DNA from: Saprospirales bacterium
GTDB lineage: Bacteria > Bacteroidota > Bacteroidia > Chitinophagales > Saprospiraceae
Direction of reading: 5' to 3'
NCBI GenBank assembly: GCA_007695145.1
Contig: REEI01000062.1
Span: forward strand, 1 to 64,000
Length of the DNA: 64,000 bases
Position 1 is the stretch's first letter. Every line of letters begins with the position of its first letter. Of the stretch, positions 34,658 through 43,153 are shown piece after piece. The translations under genes were made by a program, and so were the position numbers. The notes under the pieces were generated by a model. The model was not told where the DNA came from, made no database searches, and was given only the letters and a program-made list of their open reading frames with translations.

Positions 34658-35236
34658 TTAACCTGCATTCCTAGACTTTACAAAGTCCTTCCAATCGGTA
34701 TATCTTTTACTAGAATTTCCTCTACCAAGATTTCCGTCTGTTTTACGCAGATTGTGACAAATAGCTACCGCCAGAGCATCGGTTGCATCTAAAAACTTTT
34801 CATTTAGGGTGCTACCACAGAGGTGAGCAACCATTCCGGATACTTGTTCCTTGGATGCATTCCCGTTGCCGGTAACCGATAGCTTGATTTGTTTTGGGCT
34901 GTATTCATAGACTTCGAGGCCGTGACTGAACCCGGCTGCAAGTGCCACCCCCTGGGCACGCCCAAGCTTTAGCATCGACTGTATATTCTTTCCGTAAAAA
35001 GGAGCCTCGACGGCCATTTCTCTAGGTTGATAGAGCTCGATTAACTTTTGAACACGCTGAAAAAGACGGTGCAACTTTTCTGCTTGACTTTGGAGATGAC
35101 CCATTTTTACCACCCCTAAATTGATCAAACGAATGCTATTCTTATCAGATTCAATTAAAGCATATCCCAAAACATTGGTACCGGGATCAATTCCAATAAT
35201 TCGTCGAACTCCTTTATTCAGTTTTGCAGCCTCCAT
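34658..35236 (-). CDS. ruvC: Crossover junction endodeoxyribonuclease RuvC
   Basis: Resolves Holliday junctions by symmetrical nicking, acting with RuvAB in homologous recombination. The protein has the RNase-H-like core: GIDPGTNVLGYAL with the first catalytic Asp, the AVEAPFYGKNIQS segment with the catalytic Glu, and the LDATDALAVAICH motif with the last acidic pair. It carries about 25 extra C-terminal residues. I start it at the ATG at 35236 (MEAAKLNKGVRR, 192 aa) because a -7 box lies 4 nt upstream; the ATG at 35260 would sit upstream of that box. ruvC follows the teichoic-acid-like cluster on the same strand, but seems to have its own promoter. Confidence 0.92.
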   Translation of the reverse strand: MEAAKLNKGVRRIIGIDPGTNVLGYALIESDKNSIRLINLGVVKMGHLQSQAEKLHRLFQRVQKLIELYQPREMAVEAPFYGKNIQSMLKLGRAQGVALAAGFSHGLEVYEYSPKQIKLSVTGNGNASKEQVSGMVAHLCGSTLNEKFLDATDALAVAICHNLRKTDGNLGRGNSSKRYTDWKDFVKSRNAG

Positions 35237-35240
35237 TGGG

Positions 35241-35248
35241 CAAATATA
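35241..35248 (-). promoter_or_regulatory. -7 promoter element directly before ruvC
   Basis: The minus strand reads TATATTTG (TAnnTTTG), 4 nt before the ATG at 35236 and within the first codons of the longer frame starting at 35260. It suggests a leaderless transcript and the shorter start. Confidence 0.45.
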
Positions 35249-35371
35249 GTGTTTTTTCATAATGTAATTTTTTGAATGGGTAGCATTTAACTTTATCTGT
35301 CAAAAGTCTATTAGGGGGCGGAGCTTCAATTGGATTAAAGGGAGCAATTGCATATCTTCCGTCTAAGCTGT

Positions 35372-36115
35372 TTATCTTCTAAAAAGCCTTTCAGCGTAAA
35401 ACAAGTCCTTCTGATCGTCAATCTCTGCCCACCTAAAATGGCTAAAACGAATGACCTTGAACTTGAAGCCGCATTTGTCCACCGCATTTGCAAAGGCAAG
35501 TTCGTAGTATTCATTTATTTGATTCCTTTGGATTAGAGCCTCTAACTCTGGAAAGATGAAATTGTTAAAATCACTCAAGTCAAAACTGTAAATATTTACA
35601 GTTTTAAAATATTGCGATAGGTCGTTTGGCATCTCAGGGTTGGTTTTGAGATAAAATTTCTTCACAAACCCCATTTTATTTATTTCTACTACGGTACCGT
35701 CCATGAATGAACTAAAATTATCCACCGCAAGAGAGTTTAGGTGAGAAAAGGAATTGAGAGCATTTTCCGAAAACAGTATGTCCCCTTCCAATAATAGGAA
35801 GTCGCCTTTTATCCAGTGGGTTGCAAGATATAGAGATAGAATGTTATTGCTTTGGCACCATTTGTCATTTAAAACAAAATCAAAAGCAAGCCTGTCAGAG
35901 TATGACTTACAAACCTCCTTTATCTGTTCTTTCCTATAGCCCAATACAAGGATGCATTGCTGAATCCCATAGGCAATTAGATTGTCCAATGTTCTTTCCA
36001 AAATGGTCTTTTGATTGATCTTGATGAGACACTTTGGGATGTCGTTCGTAATTTCTTTCAGCCGAGAGCCTCTGCCAGCAAGGAGGATGACGGCAGTTTT
36101 GGGGTTGTTTTTCAT
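35372..36115 (-). CDS. LicC-like phosphocholine/phospho-alcohol cytidylyltransferase
   Basis: Nucleotidyltransferase likely to activate phosphocholine or a related phospho-alcohol with CTP. The 247-aa protein begins with the nucleotide-binding loop LLAGRGSRLKEITNDIPKCL and continues with NNILSLYLA and the FLLLEGDILF segment; these three together are the hallmark of the LicC-type (phosphocholine cytidylyltransferase) subgroup. It is the last of five same-strand genes that include a LicD protein, so it could supply CDP-choline or a similar CDP-alcohol to LicD. Its ATG overlaps the upstream transferase stop by 4 nt. Choline specificity is inferred; other CDP-alcohols or sugar nucleotides are possible. 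Confidence 0.82.
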   Translation of the reverse strand: MKNNPKTAVILLAGRGSRLKEITNDIPKCLIKINQKTILERTLDNLIAYGIQQCILVLGYRKEQIKEVCKSYSDRLAFDFVLNDKWCQSNNILSLYLATHWIKGDFLLLEGDILFSENALNSFSHLNSLAVDNFSSFMDGTVVEINKMGFVKKFYLKTNPEMPNDLSQYFKTVNIYSFDLSDFNNFIFPELEALIQRNQINEYYELAFANAVDKCGFKFKVIRFSHFRWAEIDDQKDLFYAERLFRR

Positions 36116-37170
36116 AGTGATCGGAGATTACTAAGGAAGTGAACAACGTTGTCAACTGATCCGCCATCAGCAGCATAGAAGCAATTATGAAGTAGTTCTT
36201 TCATGCCTACACTAATTTCATTGGCCTGATCAAAACAGGTTTCTATAAGTGGCAAGAGAGGTTCATTGTTGCGACAGACAATTGCCTGGTTCAGAATGTC
36301 AAGATGGGTAGGCATTTGATGACGTTGTTTAAAATCATTTTCCATCACCAATATTGGGTTGAAAGTAATGAGGTATTCGTAAATGACCGATGAAAGGTCA
36401 CTGATTAAGAGGTCCGATACTGCGAATGCAGCATAGGTATCGTGCTTGTGCAAGTCCTGGGGGTAGGAAAAGTAAATATGTTTTTTTCCTCTCAGTTTTT
36501 TTATCCAGTATAATAGAAGGGCATATTTTCTATCGTGGTAGTGAGGTCTCAGTATAAGATTGTGCGATTTTGTAATCTCATCTATAAGTCGGCCGCCTTG
36601 CTTCCTTAGTGTTCCATTGCCAAACTTCCAGGTAGGTGCATACAGAATGTTTTTCCTGCTCCTGTCTGTTATTTTTAACTTTTTTTCCTCCTCCGTCCTG
36701 TCAAACTTCCCAGCCAGGTAATCATCAAATCTTAAACAACCAATCTCTACCAGTTTTTTTGAATCCAATTGCAGGCCGATATCGATCAGTCTGGCATGAT
36801 TCTTTGGTCCCGAGAGGAAAATGTAATCGTATTTGCTAAGTTTTTCGATGGCTATAGCATCGCCCCCTTCATATCGCTTATCGCTTGTACCATGTTCATG
36901 GAAAATGGTTATTGACTGCGTATAACTTTCTCCAGCCTGGATTGTATTGGCCAAAAATAGGAGTACCCCCTTAAGATTATGGGTCTCATTTCTTGGAACA
37001 AGTATTAGCTTTGGACTAACTTTTAAGTCGCTTGAGGCAGTATCGATGAACTTTTTAAAATGTCTGTACTTTTTTCTGTTGTGAACTACAAACACTCCTC
37101 CTGTTTTTCTGTAAACAGGTAGTGCGTAGGCAAATTGATAAATACTATTGGCAATGAAGTAAAGGGGCAT
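36112..37170 (-). CDS. CDP-glycerol glycerophosphotransferase-like protein (TagF-like, copy 2)
   Basis: Predicted transferase moving polyol phosphate from a CDP-activated donor to a glycan or lipid. The 352-aa protein keeps the C-terminal TagB/TagF motifs: NILYAPTWKFG, a LRPHYHD segment in place of the usual HP motif, and DLLISDLSSVIYEYL with the conserved Asp/Ser pair. A central FHEHGTSDK matches the H-G-x region. The first 60 residues are hydrophobic in parts but no clear signal peptide is seen. It is 5 nt after the licD-like gene and overlaps the next gene, so it lies in the middle of the operon. The sequence is divergent from copy 1. Confidence 0.82.
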   Translation of the reverse strand: MPLYFIANSIYQFAYALPVYRKTGGVFVVHNRKKYRHFKKFIDTASSDLKVSPKLILVPRNETHNLKGVLLFLANTIQAGESYTQSITIFHEHGTSDKRYEGGDAIAIEKLSKYDYIFLSGPKNHARLIDIGLQLDSKKLVEIGCLRFDDYLAGKFDRTEEEKKLKITDRSRKNILYAPTWKFGNGTLRKQGGRLIDEITKSHNLILRPHYHDRKYALLLYWIKKLRGKKHIYFSYPQDLHKHDTYAAFAVSDLLISDLSSVIYEYLITFNPILVMENDFKQRHQMPTHLDILNQAIVCRNNEPLLPLIETCFDQANEISVGMKELLHNCFYAADGGSVDNVVHFLSNLRSL

Positions 37171-37175
37171 AGGTC

Positions 37176-37778
37176 TTAGAGTTGTTCCCTTTCACAATGG
37201 TCATCCAGTCTGAAATTCCAACTTTTCACAGGAATTCTCCAGTCGGGTCCGTAGTGATATCGAAGATATTCCTCAGATTTTAACGGAACCTGAAACAGTC
37301 TACCATCAAAGGAATGGTACTTGCGTTGATCGTAAAACTCTGCCGGTGTTTTTTTTAATACTGGCTTCTTATCATCCACTGTCCAATAATAGTATTCACC
37401 AACCTTGTATTTGATAAAAATGTCCATAAGATTATACTGCTTGAAGAATTTGAATCTTGTGGTCTGGATTTTTAATAATCTCGGAAGCCCCTTTTGAAAG
37501 GGGCCGGTATCTCTTTTATATCTTCTTATTCTGGTTCTATACCCTGATTCATGAATTTTACTCCTGATTTTTATTAGTTCATCTGCAAACTCAGATGTCA
37601 CCGTTAAATCGAGGTCGTTGTCCCAGGGGAGCAATCTGTTTTCTCGCACTACTCCTAGTAATGTACCAGCTTCAAGGATATATGGGATATCAGCTTTTTC
37701 AAAAATTCCACCAATAGTATGGAGCATTCTGTAAGCCTGTATCCTGGGCGCTCCAATTAATTTAACCTTTCCTGCCAT
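37176..37778 (-). CDS. LicD family phosphotransferase
   Basis: Nucleotidyltransferase-fold protein of the LicD/fukutin family, which attaches phosphocholine or phosphoribitol to cell-surface glycans. The 200-aa protein is a near-minimal version: the conserved AGTLLGVVRENRLLPWDNDLDL block near residues 37-58 carries the metal-binding Asp pair, preceded by a helix MLHTIGG and followed by basic and aromatic segments (YHYGPDW). It lies 8 nt downstream of TagF-like copy 1 and 5 nt upstream of copy 2. With the LicC-like enzyme in the same operon, the natural reading is a phospho-alcohol modification of a surface polymer. Confidence 0.87.
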   Translation of the reverse strand: MAGKVKLIGAPRIQAYRMLHTIGGIFEKADIPYILEAGTLLGVVRENRLLPWDNDLDLTVTSEFADELIKIRSKIHESGYRTRIRRYKRDTGPFQKGLPRLLKIQTTRFKFFKQYNLMDIFIKYKVGEYYYWTVDDKKPVLKKTPAEFYDQRKYHSFDGRLFQVPLKSEEYLRYHYGPDWRIPVKSWNFRLDDHCEREQL

Positions 37779-37786
37779 GTTTTCAA

Positions 37787-38830
37787 TTAATTAAAATGCC
37801 CCTTTTTAAAGTAATAATTATAGAGAATTTTGCCCTTCCGGACTAGATTTAATGGTTTCTTGCCGGCTAGTTTTGAAGGATTTAAGTTCTCAATAGCTTC
37901 AATCACTCTCCTGCTATTGTTGCCGTCTAACCAGGGGTTTACTCTGGAAAGTGCGTAGCGACGCTCTTTAAGCTTGTAATTCGGATCTTCGATAACTTTG
38001 TTTAGTGTGGGTCTCAATTCACTTGCTTCCTGGATATCAAGTCCTTTCTCCTTGTTCCCTAAAGTCCTGTAGGTTATCACCGGTTTATCCAAACAAGAAA
38101 ATTCATAAATAACGGATGATGTGTCAGAAATCATTATATCCGCAAGGTGAAGATAAGGGGTGATATCCCCCCGGTCCAGGATCAAAATTTGATTGTTTAG
38201 TTCCTGTTTTAGAGATTCAACCAATTGCAGATTCATTAATTCGTGAAACTTAATCAACCAAATTTCTCCCGGTTGAATCAATTCAGGGATTTTTTCAAGA
38301 AGAACACTTGCTGACTCCATTCTTCGACTGAATGTAGGAGCATAGAGTATGACTTTCTGCCTTGATCTTGATAGCTTTGGAAGATCGTAATTCTTAGTGT
38401 AATTTATTATATGGTCAAATTTAGGCCAACCGGTTTCAGCGACTGAGAAATATCGATATTTCTCCCCAAGTCGTAAAAACTTTTCGGTAACAAAAGGCCC
38501 GGAAGTCAGGTAAAGGTCAAAAAATCCCCTGATCCTATAGTGGGATGCTTTTTCGACGCCTACACCGTGAAATACCTGAACTTTTAGCCCCGGAATCCTA
38601 TGGTCAACATAGTTGCCAGGACAAATTACTGCATCAGGTGCAAATTGGATAGCCAGTCGTATTCCCTTTAAGATTTTTCTCTTGTCCCAATTTTTTGGAA
38701 TGCAACCTTCCACACCCTTTGATATTAAAAACCGGTACTGGGATTGTGGCCGGTACAAATCCAAAAACCTAACCAAAGGGTCAATTACCGGTAATGAATA
38801 TTGTTTTGCCAAATAAAATAAGTACTTCAA
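37787..38830 (-). CDS. CDP-glycerol glycerophosphotransferase-like protein (TagF-like, copy 1)
   Basis: Predicted glycerophosphotransferase of 347 aa. Motifs of the TagB/TagF catalytic region are present: VFHGVGVEK (HG motif), VILYAPTFSRR, LIKFHE and DIMISDTSSVIYEFSCLDKPVITY. It probably uses CDP-glycerol made by the TagD-like enzyme encoded next to it. The start codon is TTG at 38830 (MKYLFYLAKQY); there is no better ATG. It lies 150 nt after the tagD-like gene and 8 nt before licD. Chain-forming versus priming activity cannot be told from sequence alone. Confidence 0.83.
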   Translation of the reverse strand: MKYLFYLAKQYSLPVIDPLVRFLDLYRPQSQYRFLISKGVEGCIPKNWDKRKILKGIRLAIQFAPDAVICPGNYVDHRIPGLKVQVFHGVGVEKASHYRIRGFFDLYLTSGPFVTEKFLRLGEKYRYFSVAETGWPKFDHIINYTKNYDLPKLSRSRQKVILYAPTFSRRMESASVLLEKIPELIQPGEIWLIKFHELMNLQLVESLKQELNNQILILDRGDITPYLHLADIMISDTSSVIYEFSCLDKPVITYRTLGNKEKGLDIQEASELRPTLNKVIEDPNYKLKERRYALSRVNPWLDGNNSRRVIEAIENLNPSKLAGKKPLNLVRKGKILYNYYFKKGHFN

Positions 38831-38980
38831 ATTGACCCATTTTTACACCTTGTCCGGTAACGTTAAAGAAAGAGTGAGATTAGGTTCAAAAGTTTGTTTG
38901 AGAAGGGTCATATGGCTGGGATTAAAATAATTGAGAATACTGCATCTTCAATGACTTTAAGTGATTTCTTTGTAACATTA

Positions 38981-39394
38981 TTAGCGATTGATGGCACTTA
39001 GGTCCTCCTTGATCATTGTCGTTGAAACCCCTTTCGTACGCTCAAGGTATAATACGCTGCAGTAATCCATTAAATGGTCAAATTTTCCCTTCCAGTCACT
39101 TCCCATCACAAAGAGATCTATATCATTGTTAATAATATCAGAGACTTTTTGATTCCAGTCGTACTCAGGTATAACTTCATCTACACAACCTAGAGCTCGC
39201 ACTATTCTTTTTCGATGTTCAAAAGGATAATAACATTGCTTTCCCTTTAATATATTAAATTCATCCGTTGAAATTCCCACCGTCAAATGTGACCCCAGTA
39301 ATTTAGCTCTTTCCAATATCCTCAAATGGCCTAAATGGAATAGATCAAAAGTGCCGTATGTTATTACCTTTTTGCGATCTTTGAGTTTCAACAT
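38981..39394 (-). CDS. tagD: Glycerol-3-phosphate cytidylyltransferase
   Basis: Makes CDP-glycerol from CTP and sn-glycerol 3-phosphate, the donor for glycerol-phosphate polymers such as teichoic acid. The 137-aa length is close to TagD of Gram-positives (about 130). The nucleotidyltransferase signature TYGTFDLFHLGHLRILERAK (HxGH) and the CTP-binding end motif ERTKGVSTTMIKEDL (RTxGISTT) are both present, with VGISTDEFN and GSDWKGKFD between them. It heads the five-gene cluster and carries a full promoter upstream. CDP-glycerol synthesis is well supported; the final polymer is not known. Confidence 0.93.
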   Translation of the reverse strand: MLKLKDRKKVITYGTFDLFHLGHLRILERAKLLGSHLTVGISTDEFNILKGKQCYYPFEHRKRIVRALGCVDEVIPEYDWNQKVSDIINNDIDLFVMGSDWKGKFDHLMDYCSVLYLERTKGVSTTMIKEDLSAINR

Positions 39395-39421
39395 AAATTG
39401 AAGAATGATGATAAACTATTG

Positions 39422-39460
39422 CAAATATAGGTAAAAAATTATTTCTGCAACAATGTTGCA
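39422..39460 (-). promoter_or_regulatory. Promoter and overlapping inverted repeat upstream of tagD
   Basis: On the minus strand TTG (39450-39448), an 18-nt spacer and TATATTTG (39429-39422) match the Bacteroidota promoter pattern, 28 nt before the ATG. The -33 end overlaps the inverted repeat TGCAAC-AAT-GTTGCA (39446-39460), an operator-like element, which suggests regulated expression of the cluster. Confidence 0.6.
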
Positions 39461-39535
39461 CAATGGCTTCAAATTTTTAGTGTTAGAAATAATTAATAGA
39501 ACAGCATCGTTTTGAGGATGATCTAAAAGGTGCAG

Positions 39536-40402
39536 ATGATGAACACGGTTCGGCTTCTATTATTTCCATTGGTTCTCCTAATCTTTCCCGGATGGGATTC
39601 TACCATTGAGTTTCCTAAAATGGACCCTTTAGAGGGTATTTATTTAAACGGGTTAGCTGCAGAGTGTGCGCTTGAGAACCGTGCTTTTGGGGCAGGGGAG
39701 GAAATTGTATATACGGTTTATTATCGATTGGGTTTTATATGGATTCCTGCAGGTGAAGTTACCTTCCATGTGGAGGAAAACGATCAGTTCTATTTCTTCG
39801 ATGCATTTGGAAGAACCTTTTCATCTTATGATCGATTTTTCCGGGTAAGAGATCACTATCAATCTCAAGTGGATAAACAAAGCCTGATGCCTGTTCGTGC
39901 TGTTAGAAATATTGAGGAAGGGTCTTACAGAAAGTATGCCACTTTGGATTTTGATTATAGAAATGGTCAAATCATTGCCAATCACGGACGTTCTAAAGAC
40001 AAATTAGAACGAGATGTACTGGATCTCGACCGCTGCATGCACGACGTGCTTTCGATTGTTTACTATTCGAGAAACATGGACATAAGCAATGTCCGAAAAA
40101 ACGATATGTTACAGATGGCAGTAAGTCTTGATGATAAAACCTACAATGTGGGAATGCGCTATTTGGGCCGGGAGGACAATATGCGCATCCGAAGAGCAGG
40201 CGGTCGATTTGATGTTTTGAAATTCAGCCCTCAGGTTATTGCCGGAAATGTGTTCAAAGATGGTGATGAAATGACTGTCTGGGTTTCAAATGATCGCAAC
40301 CGTATCCCATTGATGATTGAGTCCCCGCTGACAGTTGGTTCGATTAGAGTTGTGCTGGATAGCTATGAAGGTCTTCGGCATGACTTTACTGCAATGAGGT
40401 AA
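39536..40402 (+). CDS. DUF3108 domain-containing exported protein
   Basis: Predicted periplasmic or outer-membrane-associated protein of 289 aa from the ATG at 39536, preceded by AAAGG; a GTG 6 nt earlier is an alternative. An N-terminal hydrophobic segment (VRLLLFPLVLLIFPG) acts as signal peptide. The DUF3108 beta-rich domain is recognised by FGAGEEIVYTVYYRLGFIWIPAGEVTF, then FDAFGRTFSSYDRFFRVRDHYQS and the C-terminal VWVSNDRNRIPLMIES. Family function is unknown; homologues lie in cell-envelope loci. The DUF4230 gene follows after 33 nt, probably in the same transcript. Confidence 0.87.
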   Translation: MMNTVRLLLFPLVLLIFPGWDSTIEFPKMDPLEGIYLNGLAAECALENRAFGAGEEIVYTVYYRLGFIWIPAGEVTFHVEENDQFYFFDAFGRTFSSYDRFFRVRDHYQSQVDKQSLMPVRAVRNIEEGSYRKYATLDFDYRNGQIIANHGRSKDKLERDVLDLDRCMHDVLSIVYYSRNMDISNVRKNDMLQMAVSLDDKTYNVGMRYLGREDNMRIRRAGGRFDVLKFSPQVIAGNVFKDGDEMTVWVSNDRNRIPLMIESPLTVGSIRVVLDSYEGLRHDFTAMR

Positions 40403-40435
40403 AACTTCTTTTTTTCATTAAATAATTTATTTCAA

Positions 40436-41080
40436 ATGATAAAATGGTATTTAGGTGGATTCCTGATCCTAATAGCGTTTGCCGGTGGAATATATGTAAC
40501 ACATTCCTTTTATGTTGGAAAAAATGATCGGATTAGCACTGAATCTGCAATTGTTATAGCTGAGAAATTATCCGAGGTATTACAATTGGTAACTATGAAG
40601 GGAGAATTTAGTGAGATATACTCTTACGAAGACTATCGGAGCTGGAATTGGTTTCCCTTGAGAAAAAAGGCGCTAATGCGAGTGGACGCCAAAGTTGCAG
40701 TTGGATTTGATCTTGAGGACTTTTGTGCATATGTGGATGAGGGCAGAAGGGTAGTAGTGGTCAATCAACCGGCTCCCCCCAAAATCCTCTCAATCGACCA
40801 CCGGCTTTCTTATTACGACATACAGCAGGGAGCATTCAATGTATTTACCCCGGCGGATTACAATCGAATCCAAAGTCGGGCAAAAGATAATATCCTTTCA
40901 GCGGCCTCCTCCAATCCTTTGCTTTTTCAAGGTGCAAATACTCAATGGGACGATCTCATAAAATCTTTTGAGCAGATGTTGAATGCAATGGGTTGGGAAT
41001 TGGAAGTTCATGCTTGGGAGCCTCAGGAAGAGAAAATCATTGGCCCCGGAGAACTGATGGCAAATTGGTTGGGCCATTAA
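40436..41080 (+). CDS. DUF4230 domain-containing membrane-anchored protein
   Basis: A 214-aa protein with one N-terminal transmembrane helix (about residues 4-22) and a DUF4230 domain outside the cytoplasm. The domain begins near residue 38 with VIAEKLSEVLQLVTMKGEFSEIY and includes KVAVGFDLEDF and VVVNQPAPPKILSIDH. Function unknown. It lies 33 nt after the DUF3108 gene in the same direction. No cysteine cluster or catalytic motif is apparent. Confidence 0.85.
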   Translation: MIKWYLGGFLILIAFAGGIYVTHSFYVGKNDRISTESAIVIAEKLSEVLQLVTMKGEFSEIYSYEDYRSWNWFPLRKKALMRVDAKVAVGFDLEDFCAYVDEGRRVVVVNQPAPPKILSIDHRLSYYDIQQGAFNVFTPADYNRIQSRAKDNILSAASSNPLLFQGANTQWDDLIKSFEQMLNAMGWELEVHAWEPQEEKIIGPGELMANWLGH

Positions 41081-41295
41081 TTGGTATGATTTAAGTTCCT
41101 TGAAATTTGCTCATTATTTTTATGCCTTCTCCATCGATTAGAAACGCGACAATGATAATAAATCGGACACCAATGTCTACACTTTATAAAGTAGAGCATA
41201 ATCTGAGAAACTCACAGATAGATTAGAATTCAGTAATCCAATTGACTTCATAGAATTTACAGTAATTTTTAATGTCTCACTAAAAAAAATAGACA

Positions 41296-41688
41296 TCAGT
41301 CCGGGAGTCTATGCCACCAGGCCCAAAGTACAAGTAATGGGTGTATAATAACCAATCTCACCCAACCCAGCCATTGTGGAGTGCAGAGTAAATCCGGTAT
41401 GCATGAACCAATTTGAATAAAGTAAATATGCGTTGGGATGAAGAGTAACATCAGTAAAATAACACCGCCTGCTGCTGCCCTTCTAGTCTTTTCAAAGAAT
41501 AATCCAAAGCCAAGAATGATCTCTACCAAACCACTGACCCAATTAACAGTTTCCGGCCAGGGAATGTATGGTGGTATAAGTGGGATATAGAAATCCGGAT
41601 TTAGAAAGTGATTTATTCCAGCGAATACAAAAAAACCAGCCATAAAGTACCTGCTGAAACTTTTAAACCTTGTGAATTTTATAGCCAT
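41296..41688 (-). CDS. DoxX-like membrane protein
   Basis: A 130-aa protein with four hydrophobic helices, matching the DoxX/MauE-like family (YFMAGFFVFAGINHFLNPDFY near the N-terminus, IPPYIPWP, LVEIILGFGLFFE). The WVSGLVEIILG segment is typical of short DoxX-like proteins of Bacteroidota. It stands alone, with 216 nt after DUF4230 upstream on the other strand and divergent from lhgO. Function unknown. Confidence 0.82.
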   Translation of the reverse strand: MAIKFTRFKSFSRYFMAGFFVFAGINHFLNPDFYIPLIPPYIPWPETVNWVSGLVEIILGFGLFFEKTRRAAAGGVILLMLLFIPTHIYFIQIGSCIPDLLCTPQWLGWVRLVIIHPLLVLWAWWHRLPD

Positions 41689-41858
41689 GTACCCAAAGAA
41701 TTTTTTTAATAACAGAAACAGCCTTCAAAAGTTGTTCCTGCTTGTGAGCGGAAATGCTTTTAGAGGCCAAAATATCTATTCAGCCAAAAATCGGCCTCTG
41801 ACAAACAAATCATATTTTTTTGTTCTTTTGTCTTGTCGTAATTATAAATGTCTGGATT

Positions 41859-43067
41859 TTGAAAATTGTAATTATAGGTGGTGGAATAGTGGGACTTGCT
41901 AGTGCATATAAGCTGATAGCCAAGTTTGGTAGTAAGATTGATCTTACCCTGGTTGAAAAAGAGAAAGAGGTGGCTATGCACCAAAGTAGTCGAAATAGTG
42001 GGGTTTTACATGCGGGATTAGCTTATAAACCCGGCAGTTACAAAGCAATCCTCAGCACTTCCGGTATTCGACAAATGGTAGGGTTTTGCCAGGAGAATGA
42101 CATTGCCTTTGAGCAGTGCGGCAAATTGGTTCTTGCAACCAAGCCGGTTGAGATAGAAGGAATTAAGCGATTGTATGAAATCGGTAAAAAAAATGGACTA
42201 AAAGGTCTTCAACTTTTGAATGCTGAGGAATCATTAGAAAGAGAACCTCTGGCCAACCCTTGCCCTGGACTGCTTGTGCCAGAAGAGGGAATATGCGATT
42301 ATCATGCAGTTTGTATACGGCTGAAACAAAAAATAGTGGATATGGGCGGCCAGGTATTGACAGAATTTCAGTTTCGAAAACTAATTAAAGTGCCAGGCTC
42401 TCAAATCATTATCGCCAGGGATGGAAGAGAAATTGAAACTGATTTTACCATTTCCTGTGCAGGTTTGTATGCAGACAGAATAGCCCGTATCTTTAATGTT
42501 GACCCTGGAATGAAAATCATTCCATTTAGAGGAGATTACTACCATTTAAAAAAGGATAGTGATGTTAGGGTTCGCCACCTTATCTACCCGGTAGCCGATC
42601 CAAAATACCCCTTTTTGGGGGTTCATTTCACCCGTCGAGTGGATGGAAGTGTTGAAGCCGGTCCAAATGCTGTCCTTGCATTTGCTAGAGAGGGGTACAA
42701 GATCAGAAATATCAATGCATTAGACATGAGTGACGCCCTGGGCTATAAAGGCCTTCGGAATTTTGTTTTTCGTCATAAACATATGGTGGTAAAAGAATTG
42801 CAATCATCATATCACAAAAATTCTTTTCTTAGGAGACTACAGAGACTGGTCCCTTCTATTACTTCCAAAGATTTGGATAAAGGTAATTCCGGAGTGCGTG
42901 CTCAGGCAATGGATAGAAGGGGTAATCTAGTCGGGGACTTTGTGATCAGAAGCAGTGAAAAGAGTTTGCATTTGATCAATGCCCCTAGTCCTGCTGCGAC
43001 CTCATCGCTTGCGATTGGTGATTGGATATGCTCGGAATTCGAACGAATCAATAGGTTCAAATTGTAA
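41859..43067 (+). CDS. lhgO: L-2-hydroxyglutarate oxidase
   Basis: FAD-dependent enzyme oxidising L-2-hydroxyglutarate to 2-oxoglutarate and clearing this metabolic by-product. The protein (402 aa) starts with the FAD-binding IVIIGGGIVGLASAYKL and has EKEKEVAMHQSSRNSGVLHAGLAYKPGS, the DYHAVC region, and FRGDYYHLK, all typical of the LhgO/YgaF family. The C-terminus has GNSGVRAQAMDRRG and the NAPSPAATSSLAIG motif. The most sensible start is TTG at 41859 (MKIVIIGGG); the frame has no ATG near it and extends only to a TTG 39 nt further upstream. Single gene; no partner recognised. Confidence 0.9.
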   Translation: MKIVIIGGGIVGLASAYKLIAKFGSKIDLTLVEKEKEVAMHQSSRNSGVLHAGLAYKPGSYKAILSTSGIRQMVGFCQENDIAFEQCGKLVLATKPVEIEGIKRLYEIGKKNGLKGLQLLNAEESLEREPLANPCPGLLVPEEGICDYHAVCIRLKQKIVDMGGQVLTEFQFRKLIKVPGSQIIIARDGREIETDFTISCAGLYADRIARIFNVDPGMKIIPFRGDYYHLKKDSDVRVRHLIYPVADPKYPFLGVHFTRRVDGSVEAGPNAVLAFAREGYKIRNINALDMSDALGYKGLRNFVFRHKHMVVKELQSSYHKNSFLRRLQRLVPSITSKDLDKGNSGVRAQAMDRRGNLVGDFVIRSSEKSLHLINAPSPAATSSLAIGDWICSEFERINRFKL

Positions 43068-43153
43068 GAAATCTGTACAGTTGTTTTTTTTAGCCTGAAA
43101 CACTACCGCTAACAAATTATTATTTACCGGGTTGAGATGGAACTGCAAACAGC

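Noticed and set aside
41672-41984. Overlapping frames on both strands upstream of lhgO
   Set aside because: They lie across the promoter region and the start of lhgO and have no recognisable features; lhgO itself starts at the TTG at 41859.
43068-43100. CTGTACAG followed by a T-run just after lhgO, as a possible terminator
   Set aside because: The palindrome has no room for a loop, so the hairpin would be very weak; evidence is insufficient.
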